This document shows positions 30,239 to 39,884 of a stretch of 64,000 bases of DNA, one piece after another (positions within the stretch are counted from its first letter, which is position 1; each line of letters opens with the position of its first letter). Under the pieces are notes generated by a model, which was not told where the DNA came from, searched no databases, and saw nothing but the letters and a program-made list of their open reading frames with translations. A program made the position numbers and the translations under genes. The stretch comes from Bacillus sp. es.036 (GTDB lineage: Bacteria > Bacillota > Bacilli > Bacillales > Guptibacillaceae), in assembly GCF_002563635.1 (NCBI RefSeq), contig NZ_PDIZ01000001.1, positions 1,488,001 through 1,552,000 on the forward strand, read 5' to 3'.

Positions 30239-30667
30239 TGTATGTGTAAAGAATAGATTTTTGGAAAAGTCATTAAATAAAGTGAACAAAAAGATGGTTC
30301 ATCAAGAATATAAAAATGGATAGAAACGATGAGATAGAAGAGAGGTAGCGGTTTTTTAGGATGTTTCTTTGATCCAAGGTGAACTAAATTCTAAAACAAA
30401 AAGTTCATTCTGAAACGAGCTTTTAATACCTAATAAAACATTTATTGGATAAAAGTGCTCAAAATCACCTCGGAGAACATTTGTTCGTATTGTGTAAATA
30501 AACTAATTTACAAAAGAGGTAAGGAAAGAAATTAAATGAAAAGCCACAAATAGATTCGTAAAGATCTAAGAGTGGCCTTATTAACTCGTTTACTAATATG
30601 AGATTGATTTTTTTTATAAATATCTCTTAGGAATTTTATATACTTTTTCCCCAACGGATACCATTTA
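30239..30667. other. 429-base gap between convergent genes
   Basis: AT-rich, no ORF with a ribosome site. A weak hairpin at 30541-30579 (GCCAC/GTGGC with inner AGAT/ATCT) may end the minus-strand haloperoxidase transcript. Nothing else was recognised. Confidence 0.4.
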
Positions 30668-32245
30668 TTAAATGGTGATAGTGGTACCATCAAACTTTGT
30701 AAGACAGAAGCCTTCGAATTGTTCGTTATACGTTTTTCTATAATCTCGTAAGATCCCGATAGCTACCTGTTCTCCAAGCTGTAAACTGTTAAGTCCTTCA
30801 CTGCTATAGTGTACACCTGCTCCGTCTCTTCCAAGGGCAACATTCATCGCTAATTTATTCAGTTCTCCACCAACTGTAAGGGGAGGTCCTTCATACGGAT
30901 CCAGTGAAAGACCATCACTGCTTGCCATAACAGGAGAAGGGATCACATAGGTTTCATCAAAGAAAGCCTTAAGCATCGTAACCATAGCGCCTATGAACGT
31001 ACCGTGTCCAGCAGGATAAGATGGATGAGTAGGACAACCTTCTTCATATGCTTGTGGGAGGAGATATGTGGCGTATTTTTCAAAAATTCGAGTTACTGCC
31101 TTTGATTTTAGTACATCTGGATGAATAGGATAATCAGCTGCCCCGATTAATTCATTATGAATACGTCCTCCAAATTGCTCCGGACGTAAACGGCGATGTA
31201 CGAGCCATTTCTGGAACCAGGCTGCTTCCAAACCCGGTCGGGCTGCTCTTGTCACAAAATCTAAGGCATGTGGTGCACCGAAGGTTGAAAATCCAAGCTG
31301 CGTATCGGAATTAAGGTAAGGATTATTCGAGTCCCATGCTTCCTCGCCAAAGCTGAGTAGAATGAGGCCTGCTGTCAATCCAGTCTCCACCGTAATATCC
31401 CGGTGAACGTATTCCGCTAAATCTCGTATATTTCTGATATAACGAGGAATAGGGTCAAATTCATTAAAAGTGGGTGGTGCAGAGCCATTTTGAACGGCCA
31501 ACCAATTCGGATAGGATATGAGATGATCATCATTCGGAATGGTCGTCTCGTATCGTTGGGCGACGGTATTCGAAACATATGGGACGTCTTTCCATAGGAA
31601 TTGTGAGATATATGGTCCCACCAAAGCACCTTGAATATCTCCACGGAATAACGTTTTTGATGTAACTTTTCCATCGATTTTCGGACCACGAAAATCAGAA
31701 AGGTTCGTTAAATCCTCGGCTGCTTCCATCGTTAAAGGGTCCGTATCATAATCAGTAAACGGAACATCCCTACAAAGAGCCAGCCAGTAAAGCTCCACCA
31801 TTTCACCTGCTGCTTCTGCGCTGCTGAAGGCTGGTGGAGGTGGGGTGACAAGCTGATGACTATCAGGTCCGGCCATTTCGTAAGCGTAAGCCGCTTGCGG
31901 ATTGACAAGCTTTCTTTCACCGCCTAGTGGAATCCTCTCGAAATCATCCGGGTTTCCTGATTTCAAAGCTTTTATATAGTCGTTATACGCATCTAAATCT
32001 ACCTCTCCAAGATCGTTATGCGGTAAAGCTTTTGAAAAACTGGCAATCTTGTTCGGATATCTTTTCTCATCACCATTACAAGTGAGAGACTACAAACGCA
32101 TTTTTTTGTGAAATTTACTTGCTTTTACTCGGATGATAAAGGCTTTCACACGTCTAGCCATAGGAGGAAGAGGGCCAATCTCACAGCTGAATTTCTTGAT
32201 AGGCCTCAAGCACCTATAAAAGAATGATTTTATTCTATTAAACAT
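30668..32245 (-). pseudogene. vanadium-dependent haloperoxidase (PAP2 superfamily) with in-frame amber codon
   Basis: A continuous frame of 525 codons runs from ATG 32243-32245 (AGTAGGAT upstream) to the stop at 30668, interrupted once by TAG at 32090-32092 (codon 52). Before the stop the peptide reads ...IGPLPPMARRVKAFIIRV..., after it TCNGDEKRYPNKIASFSK. Both fit the family N-terminus as I remember it, so the two parts belong together. The vanadate-binding residues are all present downstream: KWLVHRRLRPEQFGG, HPSYPAGHGT and GRDGAGVHYSSEG. Such enzymes oxidise halides with peroxide or act as related acid phosphatases. A TTG at 31966 could start a 432-aa product, but it has no ribosome site. 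Readthrough or sequencing error are alternatives. Confidence 0.75.
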
Positions 32246-32677
<432 letters not shown>

Positions 32678-33166
32678 TTATTCGATTTCTAAAATACGTG
32701 ATATTTCATCACTTAAATCAAAATGACTAATTAAATATGAATTAAATACTTTGTTATCATTATCATTTCTTGAAACGACCACATTGTTTTCATCTAACTT
32801 AATTCTAATTTCTTTTCCTGTCTTTAAATAAATAATGAAGTCTGCATCATCAACCTGAACTCGATGATTTGCTAATTGTGTTAAATCAGATCCATCAAGA
32901 TTGTTAACCCAATTGACAAGGTACGATTCATCTTCGTTTGATGTAATAATTTCTTCTTTTTGCTGTTCGCTTCTATGTACCTGTATTTCGTAAATATTCT
33001 GTTCATCGATCTTTTGATGCAAGCTGCTTTCAATGCTTGTGGCACTTGCAGTGTGCGCATATTTATCGTTTTTGTAGTCTATATAAACTTCAGCTGATTT
33101 TAGGTAACCAAATGCGAGAACAGAGAAAAGTAGGATGGTTAGAAGTCCTTTTGATGCTTTTTTCAT
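32678..33166 (-). CDS. hypothetical membrane-anchored protein (162 aa)
   Basis: ATG at 33166 with GCGGGTGAT ahead; an upstream in-frame start at 33199 adds only basic residues. A signal or anchor helix (GLLTILLFSVLAFGYL, about residues 7-22) is followed by an extracytoplasmic acidic domain with alternating strands (DADFIIYLKTGKEIRIKLDENNVVV). Family not recognised. Single gene with its own terminator. Confidence 0.65.
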   Translation of the reverse strand: MKKASKGLLTILLFSVLAFGYLKSAEVYIDYKNDKYAHTASATSIESSLHQKIDEQNIYEIQVHRSEQQKEEIITSNEDESYLVNWVNNLDGSDLTQLANHRVQVDDADFIIYLKTGKEIRIKLDENNVVVSRNDNDNKVFNSYLISHFDLSDEISRILEIE

Positions 33167-33454
33167 ACAAATCACCCGCTTTCCTTTTCCAGCTATCACT
33201 TAGGTGAAACCTCTTCTGCTTCACCTCTTTTATCATAACAAAATTTAAAAAGAATGCACTCAATTATGGGAGTTTTTTTATAATTTTCTTTTCACTTTTT
33301 CGTCTTTAATAGTACTATTGATTGATTTTCGAAATAACGATAACAGTTTAAAGGGGTAACCCATTATTTAGCGAATTAGTGTTATAGTCTCATAGAATCT
33401 TTACTTGTTACGTTCCTTTTATTTATCGACTGATCAAACGAAGGAGATATGCTC

Positions 33455-34003
33455 ATGCCGTTTTTTATTGCCGTCCTCCCTCCTCCTCAAGTTATGAACA
33501 AAATTCAATCTTTTCGGCAAAAGTGGGATTATACTGAAACCTCTCCACCTCATATAACGGTTAAAGCATCTAGCGGTCTTACAGCAACGGAAGATTGGGT
33601 TCCTACAATTGAACAGATTTGCCGAGGATTTCCCGCTTTTGAATTAAAGCTAGGCGCACCAGCTACATTTGGCACATCTGTATTATTTAATACGGTCTTA
33701 TGCAAAGAGATTATTACTCTTCATTTGTTGTTTGTAGATGCGATTAAACCATCTCTTCATGAACAAAAACAGCACTATGAAGTAACGGACTTTATCCCGC
33801 ATTTAACAATTTTACAAAAAAACAAACAAATGTCAGACGATCACTTCTTTAACATAAAGCAAGATGCCGAACACACCTTAGACGAGTTTGTACCATTTAT
33901 TGTTCCATCCGTTCATATTTTTTCAATGAATAAGTCTCATACATATACACCCGTACTTGAGTTACCTCTCCGCCCGTTAAAAAAAAGGAATTTTCTTATG
34001 TAA
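33455..34003 (+). CDS. 2'-5' RNA ligase / 2H phosphoesterase superfamily protein
   Basis: 182 aa from the ATG at 33455, 8 bases after AAGGAG; an ATG at 33449 is too close. The two HxT motifs that define the 2H fold are HITVK (PPHITVK) and HLTIL (FIPHLTIL). Relatives (LigT, YjcG) cleave or form 2',5' or 2',3'-cyclic RNA phosphates. The physiological substrate is unknown. It is followed by a bidirectional terminator. Confidence 0.85.
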   Translation: MPFFIAVLPPPQVMNKIQSFRQKWDYTETSPPHITVKASSGLTATEDWVPTIEQICRGFPAFELKLGAPATFGTSVLFNTVLCKEIITLHLLFVDAIKPSLHEQKQHYEVTDFIPHLTILQKNKQMSDDHFFNIKQDAEHTLDEFVPFIVPSVHIFSMNKSHTYTPVLELPLRPLKKRNFLM

Positions 34004-34010
34004 CTATATT

Positions 34011-34042
34011 TTAAACGCCCTGGAATTCCCAGGGCGTTTTAC
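34011..34042. terminator. bidirectional terminator
   Basis: AAACGCCCTGG/CCAGGGCGTTT with AATTC-type loop between convergent genes. Confidence 0.9.
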
Positions 34043-34046
34043 TTCG

Positions 34047-35222
34047 CTATTTTTTTGAATTTATCGCTTTTTCCAATCGTTCTAATCCCTCTTGTAACAC
34101 TGATCGCGGGCAAGCAATATTAATACGTTCAAATCCCTTCCCGCCTTCTCCAAAAATATAGCCTTCATCAAGTGCTAGCCTTGCTTCCCCTTGCACAAAC
34201 TGCTCAAGTTCCTCATGAGACATGTCAAGTTTATTAAAGTCTAACCAAACAAGATAAGTACCCTCAGGCTCAATCACATCGATTTGCGGAAGTCGCTCAT
34301 TTATAAATTTAGTAAGGTAGGAAAGATTACCTTGTAAGTACTCCATAAGTTCATCAAGCCATTCTTCCCCGTGGTTATAAGCCGCTTCTACTGCAGTGAT
34401 TCCAAATGGACTAGGAGCAAACAAACCTAATTTCCCCATATACGCGTTAAATTTCTCCCGCTTTTCTTCATCAGGGATAATAATTGTCGAAAGCTGCATG
34501 CCTGCTAGGTTAAATGTTTTGCTTGGTGCAATGCATGTAATCGTATTAGCTGCAATTTCATTTGAAAGAGATGAAATTAACGTATGCTGATACCCCTTAA
34601 AAATAAGATCAAAGTGAATATCATCAGAGACGATTAATACATTGTGAGCGAAACAAAGCTCAGCAAGCTTCATAAGTTCTTCTTTTCTCCAAACCCTTCC
34701 TACAGGATTATGAGGATTACAAAGAAGTAGCATCTTCACTTCCGGATCGGCAAGCTTCAGTTCGAGATCATGAAAATCCATCTCATATTTGCCGCTTCTT
34801 CTTACAAGTGGGTTATCAACTACTTCCCGCTCACTCTTCTCTACCATATCTCGAAACGGATAGTACACAGGAGACTGGATGACCACTTTCTCTCCCTTTT
34901 CCGTATACGTATTAACCGCTGCCGATAATGCAGGCACAACACCTGGTGTAAATACAATCCAATCCTGCTGAATTGACCAATTATGCCGTCTATTCAACCA
35001 ACCTTGAATCGCAGACTTTGTGTTTTCTGTTGGCATCGAGTAACCGAATATCCCATGCTGAATGCGTGTTGTGAGAGCATCAATGACGGGTTGTGGAGCT
35101 CGGAAATCCATATCCGCTACCCACATTGGCAAAAGATCTTCTTTTTCAAAAATGGCTTCAGTATGATCCCACTTTACTGAATGTGTATCAAATCGATTAA
35201 TTCGTTCGTCAAATACGTTCAT
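34047..35222 (-). CDS. PatB/MalY-type cystathionine beta-lyase (C-S lyase)
   Basis: 391 aa PLP enzyme, fold-type I aminotransferase. Landmarks: WVADMDFRAPQPVIDAL, FTPGVVPALS, LLCNPHNPVGRVW, VSDDIHFDLIFKGY and the PLP lysine in APSKTFNLAG. MalY/PatB enzymes split cystathionine or other cysteine conjugates into thiol, pyruvate and ammonia. The start at 35222 is 6 bases after GGAGG; the adjacent ATG (35225) is equally possible, and a TTG at 35243 is not. Confidence 0.9.
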   Translation of the reverse strand: MNVFDERINRFDTHSVKWDHTEAIFEKEDLLPMWVADMDFRAPQPVIDALTTRIQHGIFGYSMPTENTKSAIQGWLNRRHNWSIQQDWIVFTPGVVPALSAAVNTYTEKGEKVVIQSPVYYPFRDMVEKSEREVVDNPLVRRSGKYEMDFHDLELKLADPEVKMLLLCNPHNPVGRVWRKEELMKLAELCFAHNVLIVSDDIHFDLIFKGYQHTLISSLSNEIAANTITCIAPSKTFNLAGMQLSTIIIPDEEKREKFNAYMGKLGLFAPSPFGITAVEAAYNHGEEWLDELMEYLQGNLSYLTKFINERLPQIDVIEPEGTYLVWLDFNKLDMSHEELEQFVQGEARLALDEGYIFGEGGKGFERINIACPRSVLQEGLERLEKAINSKK

Positions 35223-35422
35223 CATGTGCCTCCAATTGTTCAATAGTCCATCTTTACTTTATCAAATCTTAACTTATCTGTCAGAGTTCTTGCTTATGCA
35301 TAATAGCTAAAACCCCTTTACCAAAGACAGCTAGCTACAGTGATGGTAAAATGAGAAGTAATCTTTAATTCCTTTTTTGAAAGAACGGATAATAGCTGAC
35401 CAATAAAGTGAGGGTTTACCTT

Positions 35423-36001
35423 ATGAATACACTTCACCATGCATTTTGGAGTTATTTCTTTTTCCGAAAGAAAAGCAGACGAACGATTAAATACATTGTC
35501 ATCGGTGGCATCGCACCTGATATTATTTATTATGTGATGTTTTTATACTTATTAATAGAACGTAGTATTCAAAAAATCATGAATCCCCAAATCAACCTCT
35601 CTGTGCATTATTTTATCCATGGCTTATTTGAACATCCTGTAGTTGTTGTACTCCGCCAATTAGGTCATTCGATTGTCATCTGGTTACTTGCCTTTATGCT
35701 ATTGATGATCGTTCATCGAGGCTTTAAGGTGACGCCTTTTTCTGGATTTGTGTGGGGATGGTTCTTGCATGTCATTGTTGATTTTTTCACACATGTAAGC
35801 GATGCTGTTCCGATTTTTTATCCGCTCAGTTATACGATTATTCCTGGAGTTGTCTCTTATTGGAACCGTGATTATTACGGTGCCGAGTTTAGTTTTACAC
35901 ATGGCCTGCTTCTCGTATCTACAATCATTTATCTTATCATGGACCGTCGACGAACTAGGAAAGCTTCAAAACAGGCTAAAAATAAAGAAATACAGTCATA
36001 A
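35423..36001 (+). CDS. predicted membrane-bound metal-dependent hydrolase (YdjM-like, distant)
   Basis: 192 aa from the ATG at 35423 (GAGGG 9 bases ahead). It has HHAFWSYFFFR near the start, GGIAPDI, HGLFEHP, and GWFLHVIVDFFTH in a membrane segment. This layout of His/Asp in membrane helices matches the YdjM/DUF457-type hydrolase group. Catalysis has not been shown for the group. Basic C-terminal tail. Confidence 0.55.
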   Translation: MNTLHHAFWSYFFFRKKSRRTIKYIVIGGIAPDIIYYVMFLYLLIERSIQKIMNPQINLSVHYFIHGLFEHPVVVVLRQLGHSIVIWLLAFMLLMIVHRGFKVTPFSGFVWGWFLHVIVDFFTHVSDAVPIFYPLSYTIIPGVVSYWNRDYYGAEFSFTHGLLLVSTIIYLIMDRRRTRKASKQAKNKEIQS

Positions 36002-36041
36002 AAAGGAGCAGGCGTTGTCTAAGCAGCCTGCTCCTTTTTCT
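36001..36041. terminator. bidirectional terminator
   Basis: AAAAGGAGCAGGC/GCCTGCTCCTTTT, 13-bp stem, between convergent genes. Confidence 0.9.
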
Positions 36042-36044
36042 TAT

Positions 36045-36695
36045 TTACCTAATGACGCGTTTTTCTTCCACTCTATTGCGAATTAAGATTGGTATAACTG
36101 ATAGTAAGATGAAGACGCCAACAGCGAGCGCAATAACTTTTGGATCACCTGATACAAGGCTGCTTCCTAAAAAGTTGTAAGCAAATGTGCCAGGTATAAT
36201 ACCAATTAGCGTACCGAAAAAGAATGAAGTAAACCGTATTTTAGATAAACCAGCAGAATAACTAATTAAATCAAAGTTAAATAGCGGAACGAACCGAAAA
36301 AATAGAACATAGAAAAATCCATTTTTCTCAAGCTGTTCTTGTAACTTTCGTCCTTTGCCCTGCCAATCTTTGTTGGCGATTGACTTTCCTAGTTTTCTAG
36401 CAACGATAAATGATAAAACCGCTCCTCCAGTTGCTCCGATTACGGTATATATTGTACCGAACATTGATCCAAACGCTAGTCCTCCCGCAATTGATAACAC
36501 GGACGCCGGAAAGAAAAGCAAGGGGCGTATCGTGTAAATAACCATGTAGACAATTGGAGCAAGTATACCGAATGATAAAATCCAATCTCTGATTTCTTCC
36601 ACTCTAAAATTAAGATAAGATCGGCTGAACCAAATTAAGATCACGATCGTTATTAGGATTAATCCCCATTTTAATACTCCCTTTTGACGCTTCAT
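36045..36695 (-). CDS. TVP38/TMEM64 family (VTT domain) membrane protein
   Basis: 216 aa, about 5-6 membrane segments. The VTT-domain signature is GGLAFGSMFGTIYTVIGATGGAVLSFIVARKLGKSIA and RFVPLFNFDLISYSAGLSKI. The superfamily (DedA, TVP38, TMEM41) is tied to lipid flipping or membrane homeostasis. Ribosome site GGATGGGGAG close to the ATG. Single gene. Confidence 0.88.
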   Translation of the reverse strand: MKRQKGVLKWGLILITIVILIWFSRSYLNFRVEEIRDWILSFGILAPIVYMVIYTIRPLLFFPASVLSIAGGLAFGSMFGTIYTVIGATGGAVLSFIVARKLGKSIANKDWQGKGRKLQEQLEKNGFFYVLFFRFVPLFNFDLISYSAGLSKIRFTSFFFGTLIGIIPGTFAYNFLGSSLVSGDPKVIALAVGVFILLSVIPILIRNRVEEKRVIR

Positions 36696-36799
36696 CTCCC
36701 CATCCTCTCTGTTGTATTCTTCTCATAAATAAAACATACATGAAAATGTTCAACAGGTCTGTAATATGGCTTACATTAGTAATAATAACAACCTATCCC

Positions 36800-37300
36800 T
36801 TATGAAATCATCACCTGGTTGTATAGCATAATAATGGTTAGGATAATGAGACAACTTGTTATGAAACCTTCTCCTTTCGAAGCGGTTTTCAAATAAAGTG
36901 GGAAGCGAACGCGAAGCGGAATAGGATAAAATAATTGAATACCTCTTACTGTCATGGCATCGAGCACAATATGACTTACAATCCCTACTAAAATACCAGT
37001 TTGAATAAGATGATCATATTCAAAGGTGAACGTTGACGTTAACCAATAAATAAGAATAATAAAAAGGATACTGTGTGTAATCGTTCGATGACCAAAAAAA
37101 CGGCTGATCCCTTTCGATAAGGCTCTAGCTCTTCTGCCTGTCCATGACCCTGGATGACAAATGTCTGGCAGAAGGCCACCGAAAAGACAGGCTCCATAGA
37201 AAACAATCAGCTCTGGTGCATCGAGCTTGTCTGTTATGTAGTAGCTTTGCGCGGCAACACCTAAGCAAATACCGCCAATCGCATGGGTTTTCCCCTCCAT
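36800..37300 (-). CDS. YdjM-like membrane-bound metal-dependent hydrolase
   Basis: 166 aa; GGAGGAATGAG precedes the ATG. Conserved MEGKTHAIGGICLG at the start (histidine ligand), GGLLPDICHPGSWTGRR, FGHRTITHS and SHIVLDAMTVRGIQLFYPI. These are the His/Asp motifs of the YdjM (DUF457) family, which is LexA-induced in Escherichia coli. A LexA-like box lies upstream at 37366-37379. Activity is not established for the family. Confidence 0.82.
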   Translation of the reverse strand: MEGKTHAIGGICLGVAAQSYYITDKLDAPELIVFYGACLFGGLLPDICHPGSWTGRRARALSKGISRFFGHRTITHSILFIILIYWLTSTFTFEYDHLIQTGILVGIVSHIVLDAMTVRGIQLFYPIPLRVRFPLYLKTASKGEGFITSCLIILTIIMLYNQVMIS

Positions 37301-37365
37301 CTCATTCCTCCTTCATCTGTGTTTTCTTGTTTGTTTGATTGGAAAGTGCCATTTTAGAGGGGTGG

Positions 37366-37397
37366 CAATCATATGTTCGCATACCAATTAGTATATC
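37366..37397 (-). promoter_or_regulatory. promoter -10 and LexA-like box before ydjM-like gene
   Basis: On the minus strand a TATACT (about 37392-37397) is followed by CGAACATATGATTG (37366-37379). That matches 12 of 14 positions of the Bacillus LexA/DinR box CGAACATATGTTCG. The box sits at the expected transcription start, where a repressor would block the promoter. Confidence 0.5.
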
Positions 37398-37421
37398 ACA
37401 AATTTCCTTGTTCATATATAA

Positions 37422-37449
37422 AGAAAACCCGCTTTTTAGGCGGGTTCTC
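37422..37449 (-). terminator. terminator after parC
   Basis: On the minus strand AACCCGC/GCGGGTT with T-rich exit. Confidence 0.8.
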
Positions 37450-37455
37450 TAGATT

Positions 37456-39882
37456 TTATATAGGCTTATGAACTTTCTTAATTTCCACTGCATCGCCCGT
37501 TTCACTCACGTCTACGACAAATGATCCGTTGCTATACCGATCATTTGGTCGATATGTTGCTGGATCTACCTCTATTGGTTCTCCCTTTTTCGTTCGAACC
37601 ATAATGAGATCTTGTTTTGTTACAGCTGCAGCTCCAATGACACGGTGAGGATTTGATTTCAGTTCACGTAACATCACAACACCGCGTTTTGCTCTCGTTG
37701 TAATTTCAAATTCACTTAGCTGCATTTTCTTCACAGCCCCTCGATGTGTGGCTAGGAATATGTCGTGCTTCGCAGTTGGTTCATAAATAATTCCGCTCAC
37801 GACGAAATCGTCATCTTTTAAGTTAATGCCTTTTACTCCGCTCGCCCGTTGACCAACTAGACTAATTTCTTCTTCTTTAAATCGGAGTCCATATCCAAAA
37901 TGTGTAGCAAGGAAAACTTCTTTACTTCCATTAGTGGAGTATACGTCTATCAACTCATCTTCTTTTTTCAACTTTAGCGCCATCAGTGGTTTAGAATACC
38001 GCTGTGCTTTGTATTGAGAAAGCTCTGTTTTCTTAATCATGCCCTGTTTCGTTACAAAGACTAGGTATTGATTTTCTTTAAACTCTTTAATTTCCATGGC
38101 TTCAATAATTCGCTCGTCAGACTCGATTGATACAATGTTAGCGACGTGCTGCCCAAGATCTTTCCATCTGATTTCAGGTAGCTCATGGACAGGCAAATAA
38201 AGATAGCTTCCTTTGTTCGTAAAGAGCAAGATGGTGTGAGTTGTATTACTATCAAATTGACGTAGAAGCGTATCGGTTTCCTTCATTCCAAAGTCTTTTC
38301 CGTTAGATGCTGCATATGAACGTGGACTTGTTCGCTTCACATAACCATCTTCTGTCACGGTTACAATCACGTCTTCAGAAGGAATCATCACTTCAAGATT
38401 CACTTTAATATCTTCAATTTCGTCTTCTAAAACGGTCATGCGATCATCCACGTATTTCTTGCGAATTTCAAGTAACTCTTTTTTAATGAGATTGACAAGC
38501 TTTTTCTCGCTACCGAGAATCGTTTCAAGCTTATTAATCAGCTGACTTAGCTCTTCCGATTCCTTTTGAAGCGTCGTAATATCGGTATTGGTCAAACGGT
38601 AAAGCTGTAAATTCACAATCGCTTCAGCCTGAGCATCTGTAAAGTCGTATTGCGCCATTAAATTGGTTTTAGCATCACGCTTATCTTTTGATGAACGAAT
38701 GGTGGCAATTACTTCATCCAAAATCGAAATCGCGCGAATTAAGCCTTCGACAACATGTTGACGATCTTTGGCACGTCTTAAATCATATTCAGATCGTCGA
38801 ATGACGACTTCCTTTTGATGCTCAATATAGGCCTTCAAGATTTGCTTTAAACCCATTTGCTTCGGTGTCTTGTTGTAGATCGCTACCATATTGTAGTTAT
38901 ACGTAATTTGAAGATCTGTTGCTTTATATAAATATTTTAAAATGCCGCTTGCATCGGCGTCTTTTTTTAACTCAATAACAAATCGAAGCCCCGTACGGTC
39001 CGTTTCGTCACGCACTTCTGAAATGCCTTCAATTTTGCGATCAACACGAAGTTCATCAATTTTCTTAACAAGGTTCGCTTTATTGATTTCATACGGGATT
39101 TCTGTCACAACAATTTGCTGACGTCCTCCACGTACTTCTTCAATTTCTGCCTTACCTCGTAAAATAAACTTGCCTTTACCAGTCTCAAATGCTTTCCGAA
39201 TGCCTTCTGTTCCCTGAGCGATTCCACCTGTTGGGAAATCAGGTCCTTTAATAACACCCATTAGCTCTTGTAGCGTAACGTCAGGGTTCTCCATTTGCAT
39301 AACGGCTGCATCAATGACCTCACCAAGGTTATGCGGGGGGATGTCTGTTGCATACCCTGCTGATATCCCAGTTGAGCCATTGACAAGCAAGTTAGGAAAG
39401 CGCGCAGGCAAAACGATCGGCTCGTTTTGTGTATCGTCAAAGTTAGGTGCAAATTCAACCGTATCTTTATCAATATCGCGAAGGAGTTCAGATGAAATGG
39501 CTGCTAAACGTGCTTCTGTATAACGCATGGCAGCCGGTGGATCTCCATCAACACTTCCGTTATTCCCATGCATCTCCACAAGAATGTTACGTACCTTCCA
39601 ATCCTGAGTCATTCGGACCATAGCGTCATACACGGATGTATCTCCATGTGGATGGTAGTTACCAATAACGTTACCAACCGTTTTCGCTGATTTCCGAAAC
39701 GGTTTTTCTGCTGTATTACCTTCATGATGCATTGCATAAAGAATCCGGCGTTGTACAGGCTTCAGACCGTCCCTTGCATCGGGCAGGGCACGGTCTTGAA
39801 TAATGTATTTACTATACCGCCCAAAAGCGTCACCAAGGACATCTTCAAGCGGTAGATCTAGAAATTTTTCTGCGTTAGCCAA
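37456..39882 (-). CDS. parC: DNA topoisomerase IV subunit A
   Basis: 808 aa. DNA breakage-reunion subunit; catalytic Tyr121 in [10 protein letters not shown]. The quinolone-determining region reads [12 protein letters not shown] (residues 77-88), so the usual Ser is Thr82 and the usual Glu is Asp86. The C-terminal beta-pinwheel repeats ([33 protein letters not shown]) are complete. It starts 2 bases after the parE stop, so it is the second gene of the parE-parC operon. It decatenates daughter chromosomes. Confidence 0.96.
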   Translation of the reverse strand: MANAEKFLDLPLEDVLGDAFGRYSKYIIQDRALPDARDGLKPVQRRILYAMHHEGNTAEKPFRKSAKTVGNVIGNYHPHGDTSVYDAMVRMTQDWKVRNILVEMHGNNGSVDGDPPAAMRYTEARLAAISSELLRDIDKDTVEFAPNFDDTQNEPIVLPARFPNLLVNGSTGISAGYATDIPPHNLGEVIDAAVMQMENPDVTLQELMGVIKGPDFPTGGIAQGTEGIRKAFETGKGKFILRGKAEIEEVRGGRQQIVVTEIPYEINKANLVKKIDELRVDRKIEGISEVRDETDRTGLRFVIELKKDADASGILKYLYKATDLQITYNYNMVAIYNKTPKQMGLKQILKAYIEHQKEVVIRRSEYDLRRAKDRQHVVEGLIRAISILDEVIATIRSSKDKRDAKTNLMAQYDFTDAQAEAIVNLQLYRLTNTDITTLQKESEELSQLINKLETILGSEKKLVNLIKKELLEIRKKYVDDRMTVLEDEIEDIKVNLEVMIPSEDVIVTVTEDGYVKRTSPRSYAASNGKDFGMKETDTLLRQFDSNTTHTILLFTNKGSYLYLPVHELPEIRWKDLGQHVANIVSIESDERIIEAMEIKEFKENQYLVFVTKQGMIKKTELSQYKAQRYSKPLMALKLKKEDELIDVYSTNGSKEVFLATHFGYGLRFKEEEISLVGQRASGVKGINLKDDDFVVSGIIYEPTAKHDIFLATHRGAVKKMQLSEFEITTRAKRGVVMLRELKSNPHRVIGAAAVTKQDLIMVRTKKGEPIEVDPATYRPNDRYSNGSFVVDVSETGDAVEIKKVHKPI

Positions 39883-39884
39883 TG

